DNA of 64,000 nucleotides from Sulfitobacter noctilucicola (GCF_000622385.1 NZ_JASD01000008.1:3224001-3288000); one strand, 5' to 3'. Positions 38,606 to 48,014 are shown, counted from the stretch's first letter. Notes: a model not told the origin generated them from the letters alone. Numbers and translations: made by a program.

Positions 38606-38920
38606 TTAATTGGTGCCATTGGCCTCTGGGGTATCGTCACTATCTGCGACAACACCAACAATGGCGATGGAAACCAACCCCAAGCCGACCAGTGCTCCCG
38701 CGGACAGGCCACCTGACGAAAACATCCCGCCACCGCTGCTAGTACATTGCAAACGCGGGTGCGTTCCGCGGCAACTGTACAAGACGCCGTCAGCGCCTTG
38801 AACCGCAATAGGATATGCCGCGTTTTCGGTCGCGCCAACGATGCTGCCGGTTGTGTCGGCGCAAACTGTATTGATAAATGCGCATGTCGCAAATGCGGCG
38901 ACGAAGATGGCTGACTTCAT
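38606..38920 (-). CDS. Small exported single-helix protein, paralogue C (diverged)
   Basis: 104 residues with signal peptide MKSAIFVAAFATCAFINTVCA. The AYPIAVQGADGVLYSC block and a second Cys (RLQC) are kept, as are a Ser/Gly-rich turn, one membrane helix and a DSDDTPE tail. Sequence identity to A and B is lower, but the order of parts is the same. ATG 38920 has GGGAG 7 bases upstream; the upstream extension of the frame is unsupported. Confidence 0.7.
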   Translation of the reverse strand: MKSAIFVAAFATCAFINTVCADTTGSIVGATENAAYPIAVQGADGVLYSCRGTHPRLQCTSSGGGMFSSGGLSAGALVGLGLVSIAIVGVVADSDDTPEANGTN

Positions 38921-39023
38921 GTCAAACTCCCAAAACTCACTACTATACAAAACACCACTTGGTGTTGCTGTAGACAGTAGCCCGTTCATCGGGAAGATGA
39001 ACCAATAGTTAACGTATGTTGGC

Positions 39024-40499
39024 TTACAGGCGGTAAATCGCCGAGAATTTGCTATTTAAATAAGACATCAGCGGTGCCTCACTCGGTTCAAACCCGCATG
39101 CGTTCTTAACCACTTCGCGCGGCTCGAAAAGACCGCCGTGTGTCTGCACATTTGAACGCAACCATCCCGTCGCGGCTGTTGTGTCGCCCTTGGCAAGGTC
39201 CTCATCAACGGCGGGTACCGCTTTGCGCAGCGCTTCGTTCAGACAACCTGCATAGACATTGCCCAACGAATAGGTAGGGAAGTATCCGATCAGACCGACC
39301 GACCAATGCACGTCCTGTAGCACACCATTTGATGACTTATCGACGGCAAAACCGAAGTCGGCTTCGAAGCGGTCGTTCCATGCGGCTTCCAGATCCTGCA
39401 CCTGCAAGTCGTGGCTAACCAAAGCACGTTCGAGGTCGAAACGCATCAATACGTGCAGATTATATTGCAGTTCATCGGCCTCGGTCCGGATGAAACCGTC
39501 AGATACGCGATTCGCGATTCGGTAAAATGTTTCGGCGTCCGCGACGCCGAAATCACCAAAGGCGTCTGTCATTTGGGTATAGAGCCAGCCGGTGAACGCA
39601 GCAGAACGGCCAAGCTGGTTCTCGTATATCCGGCTTTGGCTTTCATGCACGCCCATCGACACCCCAGACCCCAGCGGGGTCAGCAGGTACTCGCGATCAA
39701 TCCCCTGCTCATAGGCGGCATGACCCACTTCGTGGATTGTCGAATAGAAGCAGTTGAACGGATCATGCTCGTTCGTTCTGGTCGTGATGCGCACATCAAG
39801 ACCAGAGCCAGACGAGAACGGATGCACCGCTTTGTCGACACGGCCATGGCTCATGTCATATCCAAAGGTGCGCGCGAGCTGGCGGGTCAGCTTCATCTGC
39901 GCGCCTTCGTCAAACGCGCCTTCCAGTTTCGGTGGGGCGTCCGCTTCGCGCACAGCTGCACGCAATTCGGTCAGGCCGGGTCGCATGGCACCGAACATCG
40001 CTTCAAGCTCCGCGCCGGTCGTGCCGGGTTCATAGTCTTGCAACATCGCGTCGTAGACATCGCCGCCGGTCGCCAGCGCCTGCCCCTCTTCACGCTTCAG
40101 CGACAAAACCTCGCTGAGTGTCGGAGCAAAGGCCGCGAAATCATCCTCGGCACGCGCTTCGGCCCATGTGCCCTGCGCTTCGGAGGTGACACGTGCGATG
40201 CGGGCAGCGAGGGCGGCGGGCACCTTGCTGCTGCGATCATAGCTCCGGCGGATATGGCGCAGATTTGCGCGGCCCACATCGTCAAGCGTATCGGATGCGA
40301 TCGTATCCAACCATTCGCCGATCTTCGGGTCGGTGCGGCGAGCATGCAGCACCCCTTCCAACGCGGCCATCTCTTCGCCGCGCTGCGGGGCAGCCCCGCG
40401 GGGCATCATCGTCTCCTGATCCCATCCGAGGCGGCCCATAACCTGCGCCAGCGCCTGCGTTTCGCGCGTGTGCGCCATCAAATCGTCATAGGCTGTCAT
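39024..40499 (-). CDS. Carboxypeptidase Taq (M32 family)
   Basis: Cytoplasmic zinc metallocarboxypeptidase. The 491-residue protein has the HExxH zinc motif (His256-Glu257-x-x-His260 in HEVGH), the family-specific HPF (226-228) and DVRITTR segments, and a following HESQSR with the third ligand Glu. ATG 40499 has AGGAA 7 bases upstream and comes one base after the ctaA stop (TGACATG), so the two are coupled. Physiological substrates are broad C-terminal amino acids. Confidence 0.93.
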   Translation of the reverse strand: MTAYDDLMAHTRETQALAQVMGRLGWDQETMMPRGAAPQRGEEMAALEGVLHARRTDPKIGEWLDTIASDTLDDVGRANLRHIRRSYDRSSKVPAALAARIARVTSEAQGTWAEARAEDDFAAFAPTLSEVLSLKREEGQALATGGDVYDAMLQDYEPGTTGAELEAMFGAMRPGLTELRAAVREADAPPKLEGAFDEGAQMKLTRQLARTFGYDMSHGRVDKAVHPFSSGSGLDVRITTRTNEHDPFNCFYSTIHEVGHAAYEQGIDREYLLTPLGSGVSMGVHESQSRIYENQLGRSAAFTGWLYTQMTDAFGDFGVADAETFYRIANRVSDGFIRTEADELQYNLHVLMRFDLERALVSHDLQVQDLEAAWNDRFEADFGFAVDKSSNGVLQDVHWSVGLIGYFPTYSLGNVYAGCLNEALRKAVPAVDEDLAKGDTTAATGWLRSNVQTHGGLFEPREVVKNACGFEPSEAPLMSYLNSKFSAIYRL

Positions 40500-40500
40500 G

Positions 40501-41649
40501 TCAGGTTCCTCGGATACCGGTGGCAATAGGATAGGCGCTCAGAAAGCGGGCGCGCAGGATCAGTACCCAAAGGATCACGGCAAGTGCCTGATGCACAAGA
40601 GCAATGTGGACGGGTGCCGCGTAAAGGACTGTCATGATGCCCCAGATTACCTGAAGCGTCAGGACGGCCATCACAGCATTGAAGGCGAAACGCGTTTTGC
40701 CATGGGCGGACCCGCGGCCGCGTAGCCAGACCACGATACCAAATACGAACAGCAGATAGCCCGATACACGGTGCATAAACTGCACAAGGCCCGGGTTCTC
40801 AAAGAAGTTGCGCCAAGTGGGTTCGATGTTGAATGCATCCCGCGGGAAAACCTGCCCCTGCATCAGTGGCCAGTCAACGAAGTAACGCCCTGCATCAATA
40901 CCGGCGACCAAAGCCCCGAGCAGGATTTGCAAAAAGGCAAAGTGCATGAGGCCGGTAGACAGTTTGAAAGGCTTGGTTTCCTTGGCACGACGGGCCTGTA
41001 TCAAATCACGCTCCGGCCGCCCGAGCATCAGAGCGTACCACGTGATAAAACCAAGGATCACAAAAGCCAGCCCCAGATGGGTCGCCAGCCGGTAGCTTTT
41101 TACATCAAGCATACCCTCGCCGCTGGTCACGCCGGAGGCGACCATCCACCAGCCGATAGCACCCTGCGCACCACCCAATGCCCCCAGCAGGAGTAACCTT
41201 GGGGTCCAACCGACCGGTATTTGGCGTCGCAACAGGAACCACAAAAAGCCAACAGCCCAAACCAGCCCGATCACGCGGCCCAATTGCCGGTGGCCCCATT
41301 CCCACCAGTAGATCACTTTAAAATCAGAGAGCTGCATCCAGGAATTTTGCAGCTGGAATTCATCAATCTGTTTGTACTTGTCGAATTCCGATTGCCAGTC
41401 CGCCTCTGACAAGGGGGGCACACTGCCGGTGATGGGGCGCCATTCGGTAATCGACAATCCGCTGTCAGTCAGCCGCGTCATCCCCCCGACTGCGATCATC
41501 AAAAATACCAGTGCAAACAGGACAAACAGCCAGATGCGGATTGCTGTGCGGGCACCGCCCCTGCCCCGATCAATCACGCCGGTCTGCGCCACAGGTTTCT
41601 GCGGCTCCGGGATTGTCACTTCTTCAAAAAGTTTGCGTTTCTCAGCCAT
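40501..41649 (-). CDS. ctaA: Heme A synthase (COX15/CtaA)
   Basis: Inner-membrane enzyme that oxidises heme O to heme A for cytochrome aa3 oxidase. The 382-residue protein has eight membrane helices. It shows the conserved MIAVGGMTRLTDSGLSITEWRPI N-terminal block in two pieces, EWGHRQLGRVIG with a heme-ligand His, GALVAGIDAGR, and HRVSGYLLF with another His. It is the alphaproteobacterial/mitochondrial type. It is coupled to the M32 peptidase gene, a pairing without obvious functional logic. Confidence 0.95.
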   Translation of the reverse strand: MAEKRKLFEEVTIPEPQKPVAQTGVIDRGRGGARTAIRIWLFVLFALVFLMIAVGGMTRLTDSGLSITEWRPITGSVPPLSEADWQSEFDKYKQIDEFQLQNSWMQLSDFKVIYWWEWGHRQLGRVIGLVWAVGFLWFLLRRQIPVGWTPRLLLLGALGGAQGAIGWWMVASGVTSGEGMLDVKSYRLATHLGLAFVILGFITWYALMLGRPERDLIQARRAKETKPFKLSTGLMHFAFLQILLGALVAGIDAGRYFVDWPLMQGQVFPRDAFNIEPTWRNFFENPGLVQFMHRVSGYLLFVFGIVVWLRGRGSAHGKTRFAFNAVMAVLTLQVIWGIMTVLYAAPVHIALVHQALAVILWVLILRARFLSAYPIATGIRGT

Positions 41650-41742
41650 GTTCCGCCTCTAAATCGCTTGCCCCGCTGTGGTTATTGCAACTGGGCTGGA
41701 AGGTCTAGGGATGCTGCCGCGACATCTTGTGGCGGTGCGGTG

Positions 41743-42495
41743 TCAGTCGCGCTCTTTCCAGCGGACCATCTGACGCATCATGCCATGCAGCATCTGCACG
41801 TCTGCCCGCGTGAGCGGCATCCGTGACCACATGTTGCGCAGGTTCACCTTCATCGAGGTTTCCTTGTGCGCGGGATAAAAGAAACCGGCGTCTTCCATGC
41901 GTTCCTCGTAATGCGCAGCCAGATGTTCGACCTCTTGCCCGCTCGCCCAATCTGTGCCCGCAAGGCCATCCGACTGCGCAGTCACTTCGCCGCCCTGCCG
42001 CATCCATTCGTAGCCCATCAACAGCACGCACTGCGCCAGATTGAGCGAGGCAAATGCAGGATTGACGGGCACAGACACAATGGCATTGGCCCGCGCGATA
42101 TCATCATTCTCAAGGCCTGCCCGCTCCGGTCCGAATAAAATTGCGACACGCTGGCCCTGAGAGATGCGCTTGCGCGTCTCGGCCATGGCGGCTTCGGGGC
42201 TGTAAACCGGTTTGGTCAGATCACGGTCGCGGGCGGTTGTGGCGAAAACAAAATCGGCATCGGCCAAAGCATCAGGTAGATCAGGGCACAGCCGCGCTTC
42301 GTCCAAAAGACGTCCGGCCCCTGATGCCATGGCAACTGCGGCGGGGTTCGGCCACCCGTCTCTCGGGGCCACCACACGCATATGATCAAGGCCGAAGTTC
42401 CACATGGCACGGGCCGCCGCACCGATATTTTCGCCCATTTGCGGACGGACAAGCACGATGGCGGGAATGGCGGGTTTTTCTACGGCGTCTGACAT
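41743..42495 (-). CDS. trmJ: tRNA (cytidine/uridine-2'-O-)-methyltransferase TrmJ
   Basis: SPOUT-class RNA methyltransferase that modifies the ribose of nucleotide 32 in tRNA. The 250-residue protein has NIGAAARAMWNFGLDHMRVV at the N-terminus (motif 1), LFGPERAGLENDDIARA (motif 2) and VPVNPAFASLNLAQCV (motif 3), forming the SAM-binding knot. A helical C-terminal part follows as in TrmJ. It is separate from ctaA by 93 bases and divergent from the ThiE-like gene. Confidence 0.92.
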   Translation of the reverse strand: MSDAVEKPAIPAIVLVRPQMGENIGAAARAMWNFGLDHMRVVAPRDGWPNPAAVAMASGAGRLLDEARLCPDLPDALADADFVFATTARDRDLTKPVYSPEAAMAETRKRISQGQRVAILFGPERAGLENDDIARANAIVSVPVNPAFASLNLAQCVLLMGYEWMRQGGEVTAQSDGLAGTDWASGQEVEHLAAHYEERMEDAGFFYPAHKETSMKVNLRNMWSRMPLTRADVQMLHGMMRQMVRWKERD

Positions 42496-42630
42496 GATCC
42501 GCGTCTTAGCTGCGTGCCCCGTTTCTTACAAGGACCGGTCGGGAGGATCGCCCCCATAGCGCCTCCAAAGGAGTTTTCTTTTGCGCCGCCCTGCGCTAGT
42601 GCTGCGCGAAAGATGCCAAAGGATGCCATC

Positions 42631-43251
42631 ATGGACACGCCAGAGACACCGCAGATCTACCTTATCACGCCGACCGATATCGAGCTGGGCAGCTACCCTG
42701 CACTTTTGGCCGATATTCTGGATACGACGGAGATTGCCTGCGTCCGCCTGAATTTGTCGAGCAAGGACGAAGACCGCGTGTCCCGCGCTGCTGACGCCTT
42801 GCGCGAAGTGACACATGCGCGTGATGTCGCTCTGGTCATCTCGGATCACATGTTGCTGGTTGAAAAGCTGGGGCTCGATGGCGTGCACCTTTCAGATGCT
42901 GCGCGTTCCGTACGCTATACCCGAAAGGAACTTGGCGACGATGCGATTGTCGGCAGCTTCTGCGGTCCGTCAAAACATGACGGCATGGCCGCTGGCGAAG
43001 GAGGCGCGGATTACGTGAGCTTTGGTCCGGTTCGCGCCGGCACATTGGGCGATGGCAGTTTTGCCGAAACTGATCTGTTCAAGTGGTGGTCAGAGGTGAT
43101 CGAAGTGCCGGTGGTTGCCGAAGGTCTTTTGGATGCCGACATAATCCGTACCCTGACCCCCTACACCGACTTTTTTGGCGTTGGCGAAGAAATCTGGGCG
43201 CTGGATGATCCCAAAGCCGCACTTCAAGAACTTATAGCGGCAATGGGCTGA
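42631..43251 (+). CDS. ThiE-like thiamine-phosphate-synthase-fold protein
   Basis: The 206-residue protein has the TIM-barrel pattern of ThiE/TenI: IYLITP, the KLGLDGVHLSD phosphate region, and DYVSFGPV followed by VVAEG. Some catalytic residues differ from ThiE: the usual (Q/R)xR at the start and the Cys/Ser phosphate loop are not all clear, so it may be a TenI-like or non-catalytic relative. ATG 42631 has an AAGGA site; the frame extends upstream to 42613 and beyond. No TPP riboswitch is visible, and no other thi gene is near. Confidence 0.8.
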   Translation: MDTPETPQIYLITPTDIELGSYPALLADILDTTEIACVRLNLSSKDEDRVSRAADALREVTHARDVALVISDHMLLVEKLGLDGVHLSDAARSVRYTRKELGDDAIVGSFCGPSKHDGMAAGEGGADYVSFGPVRAGTLGDGSFAETDLFKWWSEVIEVPVVAEGLLDADIIRTLTPYTDFFGVGEEIWALDDPKAALQELIAAMG

Positions 43252-43259
43252 CTTTAGGG

Positions 43260-43298
43260 TCGGGGATGCAGGGCGATACGCCCTGCCCCGTTTTTTAC
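43260..43298. terminator. Bidirectional terminator between ThiE-like and HupE genes
   Basis: CGGGG and CCCCG outer arms surround an inner CAGGGC/GCCCTG stem, followed by six Ts on the plus strand. It overlaps the stop codon of the convergent HupE-family gene. Confidence 0.85.
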
Positions 43299-44485
43299 AG
43301 GAAGACGCGTTCAACCACCCACCATGCGCCGATGATGGCGATAATCAATGATCCGGTGATAGACACCGCGCGGAACATCACCGGGTATTCCCGAACTTCC
43401 TCTTCAATGCCGTCCAGTTTCGCCACACGCGCCGCGTGCAGCGCGATCCACAGCAGGATGGCGGCCATTGCGATCACTGTCAGCTGACCTACTTCAACGC
43501 CCACGTTAAAGCCGATCAATGCGGGAACGAATTGTCCTTCGGGCAATCCGAATTCGCCCAAAACCGAGGCAAAGCCCAACCCGTGCAGCAAGCCAAAGCC
43601 AAAGATCACGATCGGGCGCCAACGGCTCAGCCCCGGCGAAAAGATATTCTCGACCGCGACGTACACGATTGAGGCCGCAATTAATGGCTCCACGATCGAG
43701 CCCGGCACGTTGACCAACCCCAACGCTCCAAGCGCGAGTGTGACCGTGTGCGCAAGCGTAAATGCGGATACCTGCCACAAAAGCGGGCCAAGGTGGGTGG
43801 ACAGGAAAAACAGGCCCAGGACGAACAGAATATGGTCCAGCCCCTGCGGCAGGATGTGGTCAAAGCCCACCGGAATATAGCTCACGAATGCCTGCCAGAA
43901 TGTTTGCTCCGCGCCACCTGAAAGACTGATCTGCGGGCTGCTTTCGCCCCCTGCAAGGTAGCCTGTGAACGGCCCTTCAACGCCCTGCTGGCGCAAGACC
44001 ATCGCCCCCGCCCCGTCGGGCCATGCGACCGTTACCGTTTGAGCATCTTCTGTGGTTGCTCCACTCAGGACCCATTCAGACACGCGTGGAAGTTCTATAT
44101 CGACATCCTGCGGCACTGTGATTTTAACGCTATCCATCGAAACCGCTTCACCATCGACCGATACCAACGGCAGTGCATTCCAGCTTTCCAGCAGCTGCGG
44201 CGCGCGTGCGGCGATTTCGTCACCGGACAGCGCGCGCAAGGCATCGTAGTCGCTCGCGTTTTCGGCATCATTGGTATCATCCACAGCATCCAGATCGATA
44301 CCGGCGAGAAAGGCCTCGAGGTTGATTTGAAGCACAAGTTCGGCCGTCCCGTCCGCTACAGTCAAATCACCGATTGTCGGCTGCACCTCATGCGCGCGCA
44401 GCCCGCTTGCAAAGCACAATGCCAGCGTTGACAATGCAGCAAGCAACGCCAGCTTGTAGGCGGTCATATTGAAGGTCTGTCTCAT
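43295..44485 (-). CDS. HupE/UreJ-family metal-uptake-like membrane protein
   Basis: The 396-residue protein has a signal peptide (to about residue 31, ending in GLRAHE). A periplasmic domain of about 150 residues is followed by six or seven membrane helices containing GFDHILPQGLDHILFVLGLF and HLGPLLWQVSAFTLAHT. The His/Asp-rich motifs are those of the HupE/UreJ_2 group, implicated in nickel or cobalt uptake. Start at 44485 uses a GAGAG site; it overlaps the ATG of the divergent DUF4198 gene by two bases. An alternative ATG is at 44467. Confidence 0.85.
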   Translation of the reverse strand: MRQTFNMTAYKLALLAALSTLALCFASGLRAHEVQPTIGDLTVADGTAELVLQINLEAFLAGIDLDAVDDTNDAENASDYDALRALSGDEIAARAPQLLESWNALPLVSVDGEAVSMDSVKITVPQDVDIELPRVSEWVLSGATTEDAQTVTVAWPDGAGAMVLRQQGVEGPFTGYLAGGESSPQISLSGGAEQTFWQAFVSYIPVGFDHILPQGLDHILFVLGLFFLSTHLGPLLWQVSAFTLAHTVTLALGALGLVNVPGSIVEPLIAASIVYVAVENIFSPGLSRWRPIVIFGFGLLHGLGFASVLGEFGLPEGQFVPALIGFNVGVEVGQLTVIAMAAILLWIALHAARVAKLDGIEEEVREYPVMFRAVSITGSLIIAIIGAWWVVERVFL

Positions 44486-45302
44486 GTATCTCTCTCGATT
44501 ATTTGCCGTCGCTGTGTCCCTGATCGCCCCTGTGGCGGCCCTGTCCCATGAATTCTGGATCGAACCGCTGAAGTATCAAGTCGATTCCGGGGAAACGCTA
44601 CAGGCTAATTTCAAGAACGGACAGTTGTTCGAAGGAAATTCGCTGTCCTTTTTTGACCGCAGCTCTGCACGCTTTGAGATGATCGTAGACGGTAATGTGC
44701 AGGCACTGACGCCGCGTGCTGGCGATTCTCCGGCATTCGATGTGATTGCGCCTGAGCGCGACGCGCTGGTCACTGTGGTGCACGAAACAACCGCATCCAA
44801 ATTGACCTACTCCGAATGGGAAAAATTTCTGAAGTTCGCTGAGCACAAGGATTTCACCAACGCTGCCGCAGATCACGCCGCAGCGGGCTGGCCGCAGGAC
44901 AAGTTTCGCGAAAGTTATACCAGACACGCCAAGGCGCTCATCGCTGTGGGCAATGGTGAAGGAGCGGACGAAGCGGTCGGTATGGAGACTGAATTTGTCG
45001 CTATTACAAACCCTTACGCCTCGACCTTTGATAACAACATGAAGGTTTTGGTTCTCTACAAAGGCAAGCCGCGCGCGGATGCGCAGGTGGAAGTCTTTGA
45101 TCGCTCACCAGATGACAGCGTGACAGTGACCCTGCACCGGACAGATGCCGATGGCATGGCAGTTGTGCCGGTTACCCCGGGTCACAGCTACTTGTTTGAT
45201 GCGGTCGTGTTGCGCCCGGTGGCTGATCCCGTAGAAGGTCCCAACCCGCTTGTGTGGGAAACACTCTGGGCTGCGCTTACTTTTGCTGTGCCCGCTAAAT
45301 GA
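44484..45302 (+). CDS. DUF4198 periplasmic protein (metal-uptake associated)
   Basis: The 272-residue protein has a signal peptide (MYLSRLFAVAVSLIAPVAALS, cut before HEFWIEP) and the DUF4198 domain. Conserved HEFW after cleavage, a GADEAVG/TEFVAITNP core and a C-terminal PGHSYLFDAVVLRP strand are visible. The N-terminal His of the mature protein resembles metal-binding in NikM/NikK-type proteins. ATG 44484 has GAAGG 8 bases upstream. With the divergent HupE gene it forms a metal-related pair; the metal (Ni, Co or Cu) is not shown. Confidence 0.8.
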   Translation: MYLSRLFAVAVSLIAPVAALSHEFWIEPLKYQVDSGETLQANFKNGQLFEGNSLSFFDRSSARFEMIVDGNVQALTPRAGDSPAFDVIAPERDALVTVVHETTASKLTYSEWEKFLKFAEHKDFTNAAADHAAAGWPQDKFRESYTRHAKALIAVGNGEGADEAVGMETEFVAITNPYASTFDNNMKVLVLYKGKPRADAQVEVFDRSPDDSVTVTLHRTDADGMAVVPVTPGHSYLFDAVVLRPVADPVEGPNPLVWETLWAALTFAVPAK

Positions 45303-45320
45303 ACGACCAAGGCACATTGC

Positions 45321-46208
45321 ATGATGACCCAGACGCCTGACATTCTTTGTATCGGTTCCGTTTTGTGGGACGTGATTGGCCGATCCGATGCGCAGATGCG
45401 ACAAGGATCCGATATGCCCGGGCGCATTACACAGCTTCCGGGGGGTGTCGCACTTAATATCGGGATGGCCTTGTCACGCTTTGGTTTAACCCCCGCTTTA
45501 CTGAGCGCGGTGGGCCGTGACACCCAAGGCGATGCCTTGATTACCGCTTGCAAAGCCCGTGGGCTAATTACCGACTATATCTACCGTTCCGATGATTTGC
45601 CGACAGATAAGTATATGGCAGTCGAGGGCGCGAACGGTCTGATCGCCGCAATCGCGGACGCGCATTCGCTTGAGGCTGCGGGAGACAAGATACTCCAGCC
45701 GCTGTCCGACGGTCTGCTCACTAGCCCCTACACCGGGGCTGTGGCCCTTGATGGCAACCTAACGCTGGATCTTTTAGGACAGATTGCACAAAGCCCGTTG
45801 CTGGCGCAGGCTGATCTGCGGGTGGCACCTGCTTCTCCCGGCAAGGCGATGCGTCTGATGCCGTTCATGCGGGCAAGCCGTGGCACGCTCTACGTGAACC
45901 TCGAAGAAGCGGGACTGCTTTGCCAGACGTCCTTTGACTCGTCAAAGGCAGCAGCAGAGGCAATGATGGGGCGCGGCGCGAAACGTGTTGTCGTGACCAG
46001 CGGTGCCGACCCCACAACAGTCGCGGACAAAGACGGCACCATCACCCAGTCGCCGCCACCCGTTACTGTTGCGCGGATTACCGGTGCCGGTGACACTTTC
46101 ATGGCCGCACATATCGCATCCGAAATCAATGGCTTGGCAGCGGAAGAGGCGCTTCGCAGTGCACTTGATGCCGCCGCCCTCTATGTCTCAGGAGAGACCA
46201 CAATATGA
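45321..46208 (+). CDS. psuK: Pseudouridine kinase (PfkB family)
   Basis: PfkB-type sugar/nucleoside kinase of 295 residues with an N-terminal GGVALNIGMALSRFG motif and the C-terminal ITGAGDTF signature (243-250), where Asp248 is the catalytic base. Phosphorylates pseudouridine to its 5'-phosphate for cleavage by PsuG. That substrate is inferred from the four-base overlap (ATGA) with psuG. Two ATGs start the frame; either works. Confidence 0.88.
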   Translation: MMTQTPDILCIGSVLWDVIGRSDAQMRQGSDMPGRITQLPGGVALNIGMALSRFGLTPALLSAVGRDTQGDALITACKARGLITDYIYRSDDLPTDKYMAVEGANGLIAAIADAHSLEAAGDKILQPLSDGLLTSPYTGAVALDGNLTLDLLGQIAQSPLLAQADLRVAPASPGKAMRLMPFMRASRGTLYVNLEEAGLLCQTSFDSSKAAAEAMMGRGAKRVVVTSGADPTTVADKDGTITQSPPPVTVARITGAGDTFMAAHIASEINGLAAEEALRSALDAAALYVSGETTI

Positions 46209-47128
46209 CGTCCTTCCCACTTACGTTCAGCGCCGAAGTCGCACAGGCCCGCAAAGCGGGCACGCCAGTTGTGGCGCTGGAAAGCACCATCATCACCCAC
46301 GGTATGCCCTATCCGCAGAACCTTGAGGTTGCACGCTTGGTCGAGGCGGATGTCCGCGACGCAGGTGCCACACCGGCCACCATCGCGGTCATAGACGGGG
46401 CGTTGCACATCGGTCTCGATCCGGAACAGTTGAGCACGCTTGCGCAGGCCAAAGGGGTTGCCAAGCTGAGCCGTGCAGACATGGCGGTGTGTATCGCTGC
46501 AGGCCGCACCGGCGCGACAACAGTCGCGGCGACAATGATCGCCGCCCATATGGCGGGTATCGCGGTCTTTGCGACCGGCGGCATCGGCGGTGTCCACAAA
46601 GGCGCCGAAGACAGCTTCGATATCTCTGCCGATCTGATGGAGTTGGCCCAGACCCCTGTCACCGTGGTCGCCGCTGGTGCCAAGGCAATCCTTGACGTTG
46701 CAAAAACGCTTGAGGTTCTTGAAACCCAAGGCGTGCCGGTCATTGCCTACGGGCAAGACAGCTTTCCCGCGTTCTGGTCCGCGGCGTCCTCCTTGCGCGC
46801 CCCTTTGCGCCTTGATGATCCGGCTCTTATTGCGCGTGCGCATCAAATTCGGGCCGAGATGGGATTGCCGGGCGGCCAATTGGTTGCCAATCCCATCCCG
46901 ACCGAGGCGGAAATTCCAGCTGAGGAACTGGCACCGGTGATAGCCAAAGCGCAAGCGGATGCGACGTCCCACGGGATCACCGGAAAACAGGTTACTCCTT
47001 ACCTGCTACAAAGGATATTCGAGCTGACCGAAGGGCGGTCTTTGACGGCAAACATTGCGCTGGTACGCAACAATGCACGTCTTGCGGCCAAGATTGCGTC
47101 GTCGTTGCACATAAATGATGCGTCATAG
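46205..47128 (+). CDS. psuG: Pseudouridine-5'-phosphate glycosidase
   Basis: Cleaves the C-C bond of pseudouridine 5'-phosphate to uracil and ribose 5-phosphate. The 307-residue protein matches PsuG (COG2313) across its length: VALESTIITHGMPYP at the N-terminus, IAVIDGALHIGL, LSRADMAV, GATTVAATM, ATGGIGGVHKGAE and VIAYGQDSFPAFW. Start ATG overlaps the psuK stop. Together they salvage pseudouridine from RNA turnover. No uptake gene for the nucleoside is in the window. Confidence 0.95.
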   Translation: MTSFPLTFSAEVAQARKAGTPVVALESTIITHGMPYPQNLEVARLVEADVRDAGATPATIAVIDGALHIGLDPEQLSTLAQAKGVAKLSRADMAVCIAAGRTGATTVAATMIAAHMAGIAVFATGGIGGVHKGAEDSFDISADLMELAQTPVTVVAAGAKAILDVAKTLEVLETQGVPVIAYGQDSFPAFWSAASSLRAPLRLDDPALIARAHQIRAEMGLPGGQLVANPIPTEAEIPAEELAPVIAKAQADATSHGITGKQVTPYLLQRIFELTEGRSLTANIALVRNNARLAAKIASSLHINDAS

Positions 47129-47233
47129 TTAACGTCAGAGACGTTTCCTCGCTAAAATCGCGGGGGTCGCCATTGCCGGGCCATAGCAAAGCCCCTACTT
47201 GTTTATGATGCTCTTAACGGACCAAAGCCCTCT

Positions 47234-47980
47234 ATGAACACGCCTTTTGACGTTGATCCCGCACCTGCCCCACGCCGCAGCCTGATGGGGTCTTTGCGGG
47301 CCTCTTTCCTGACGGGTCTTGTCGTAATCGCGCCAGTCGGGCTGACGATCTGGCTGATATGGTCTGTTGTCGGCTGGATCGATGGGTTCGTGCTGCCCTT
47401 GGTGCCGAACGCCTATCACCCCGACCGCATGTTGCAGGACTTTCTCGGTCTTGATCCGTCCTCACAGATCAATGTGCGCGGTCTCGGGGTTGTTATTTTC
47501 CTTATGTTCACGATCATTGTGGGCTGGATGGCGAAAGGTTTTATCGGACGCTCGCTGATCCGCTCTGCCGAAAGCCTTGTGGAGCGTACACCGGTTGTGC
47601 GGACAATCTATTCCGGCATCAAACAGATATCCGAGACAATCTTTGCCCAATCAGAGCGCAGTTTTGAGAAAGCCTGCCTGATCGAATATCCGCGACGGGG
47701 TATCTGGGCGCTTGGGTTTATTTCGACCGATGCGAAAGGCGAAGTCGCCACCAAGACAGGTGCGCCGGATGAGGCGATGGTTTCTGTCTTTCTGCCAACA
47801 ACGCCTAACCCGACATCAGGCTTTTTGTTGTTCTTTCCTAAATCAGACGTGATCGAACTGGAGATGAGCGTTGAAGACGCGGCCAAGCTGGTGATTTCAG
47901 CGGGCCTTGTCTATCCGGGTGGCAAAGGCGAGGCAGAAGCAAAACTGGCGGCGCTGGAACCGAATGACAGCGCAGCCTGA
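47234..47980 (+). CDS. DUF502 family membrane protein
   Basis: The 248-residue protein has two membrane helices (about 20-48 and 78-100), the second in VRGLGVVIFLMFTIIVGWMAKG broken by Gly. A soluble domain with RTPVVRTIYSGIKQISETI and a VFLPTTPNPTSGFLLFFPKSDV segment follows. These are DUF502 hallmarks. Function is unknown in bacteria; plant relatives (LCV-like) are equally undefined. It is convergent with the patatin gene. Confidence 0.9.
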   Translation: MNTPFDVDPAPAPRRSLMGSLRASFLTGLVVIAPVGLTIWLIWSVVGWIDGFVLPLVPNAYHPDRMLQDFLGLDPSSQINVRGLGVVIFLMFTIIVGWMAKGFIGRSLIRSAESLVERTPVVRTIYSGIKQISETIFAQSERSFEKACLIEYPRRGIWALGFISTDAKGEVATKTGAPDEAMVSVFLPTTPNPTSGFLLFFPKSDVIELEMSVEDAAKLVISAGLVYPGGKGEAEAKLAALEPNDSAA

Positions 47981-48014
47981 GGTACTAGCGGCTCGCGCCT
48001 TCCTTCTCAGCGCA

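Noticed and set aside
39411..40529. 372-codon plus-strand frame opposite the M32 peptidase gene
   Set aside because: Antisense to a gene with a clear HExxH zinc motif; no domain, no ribosome site.
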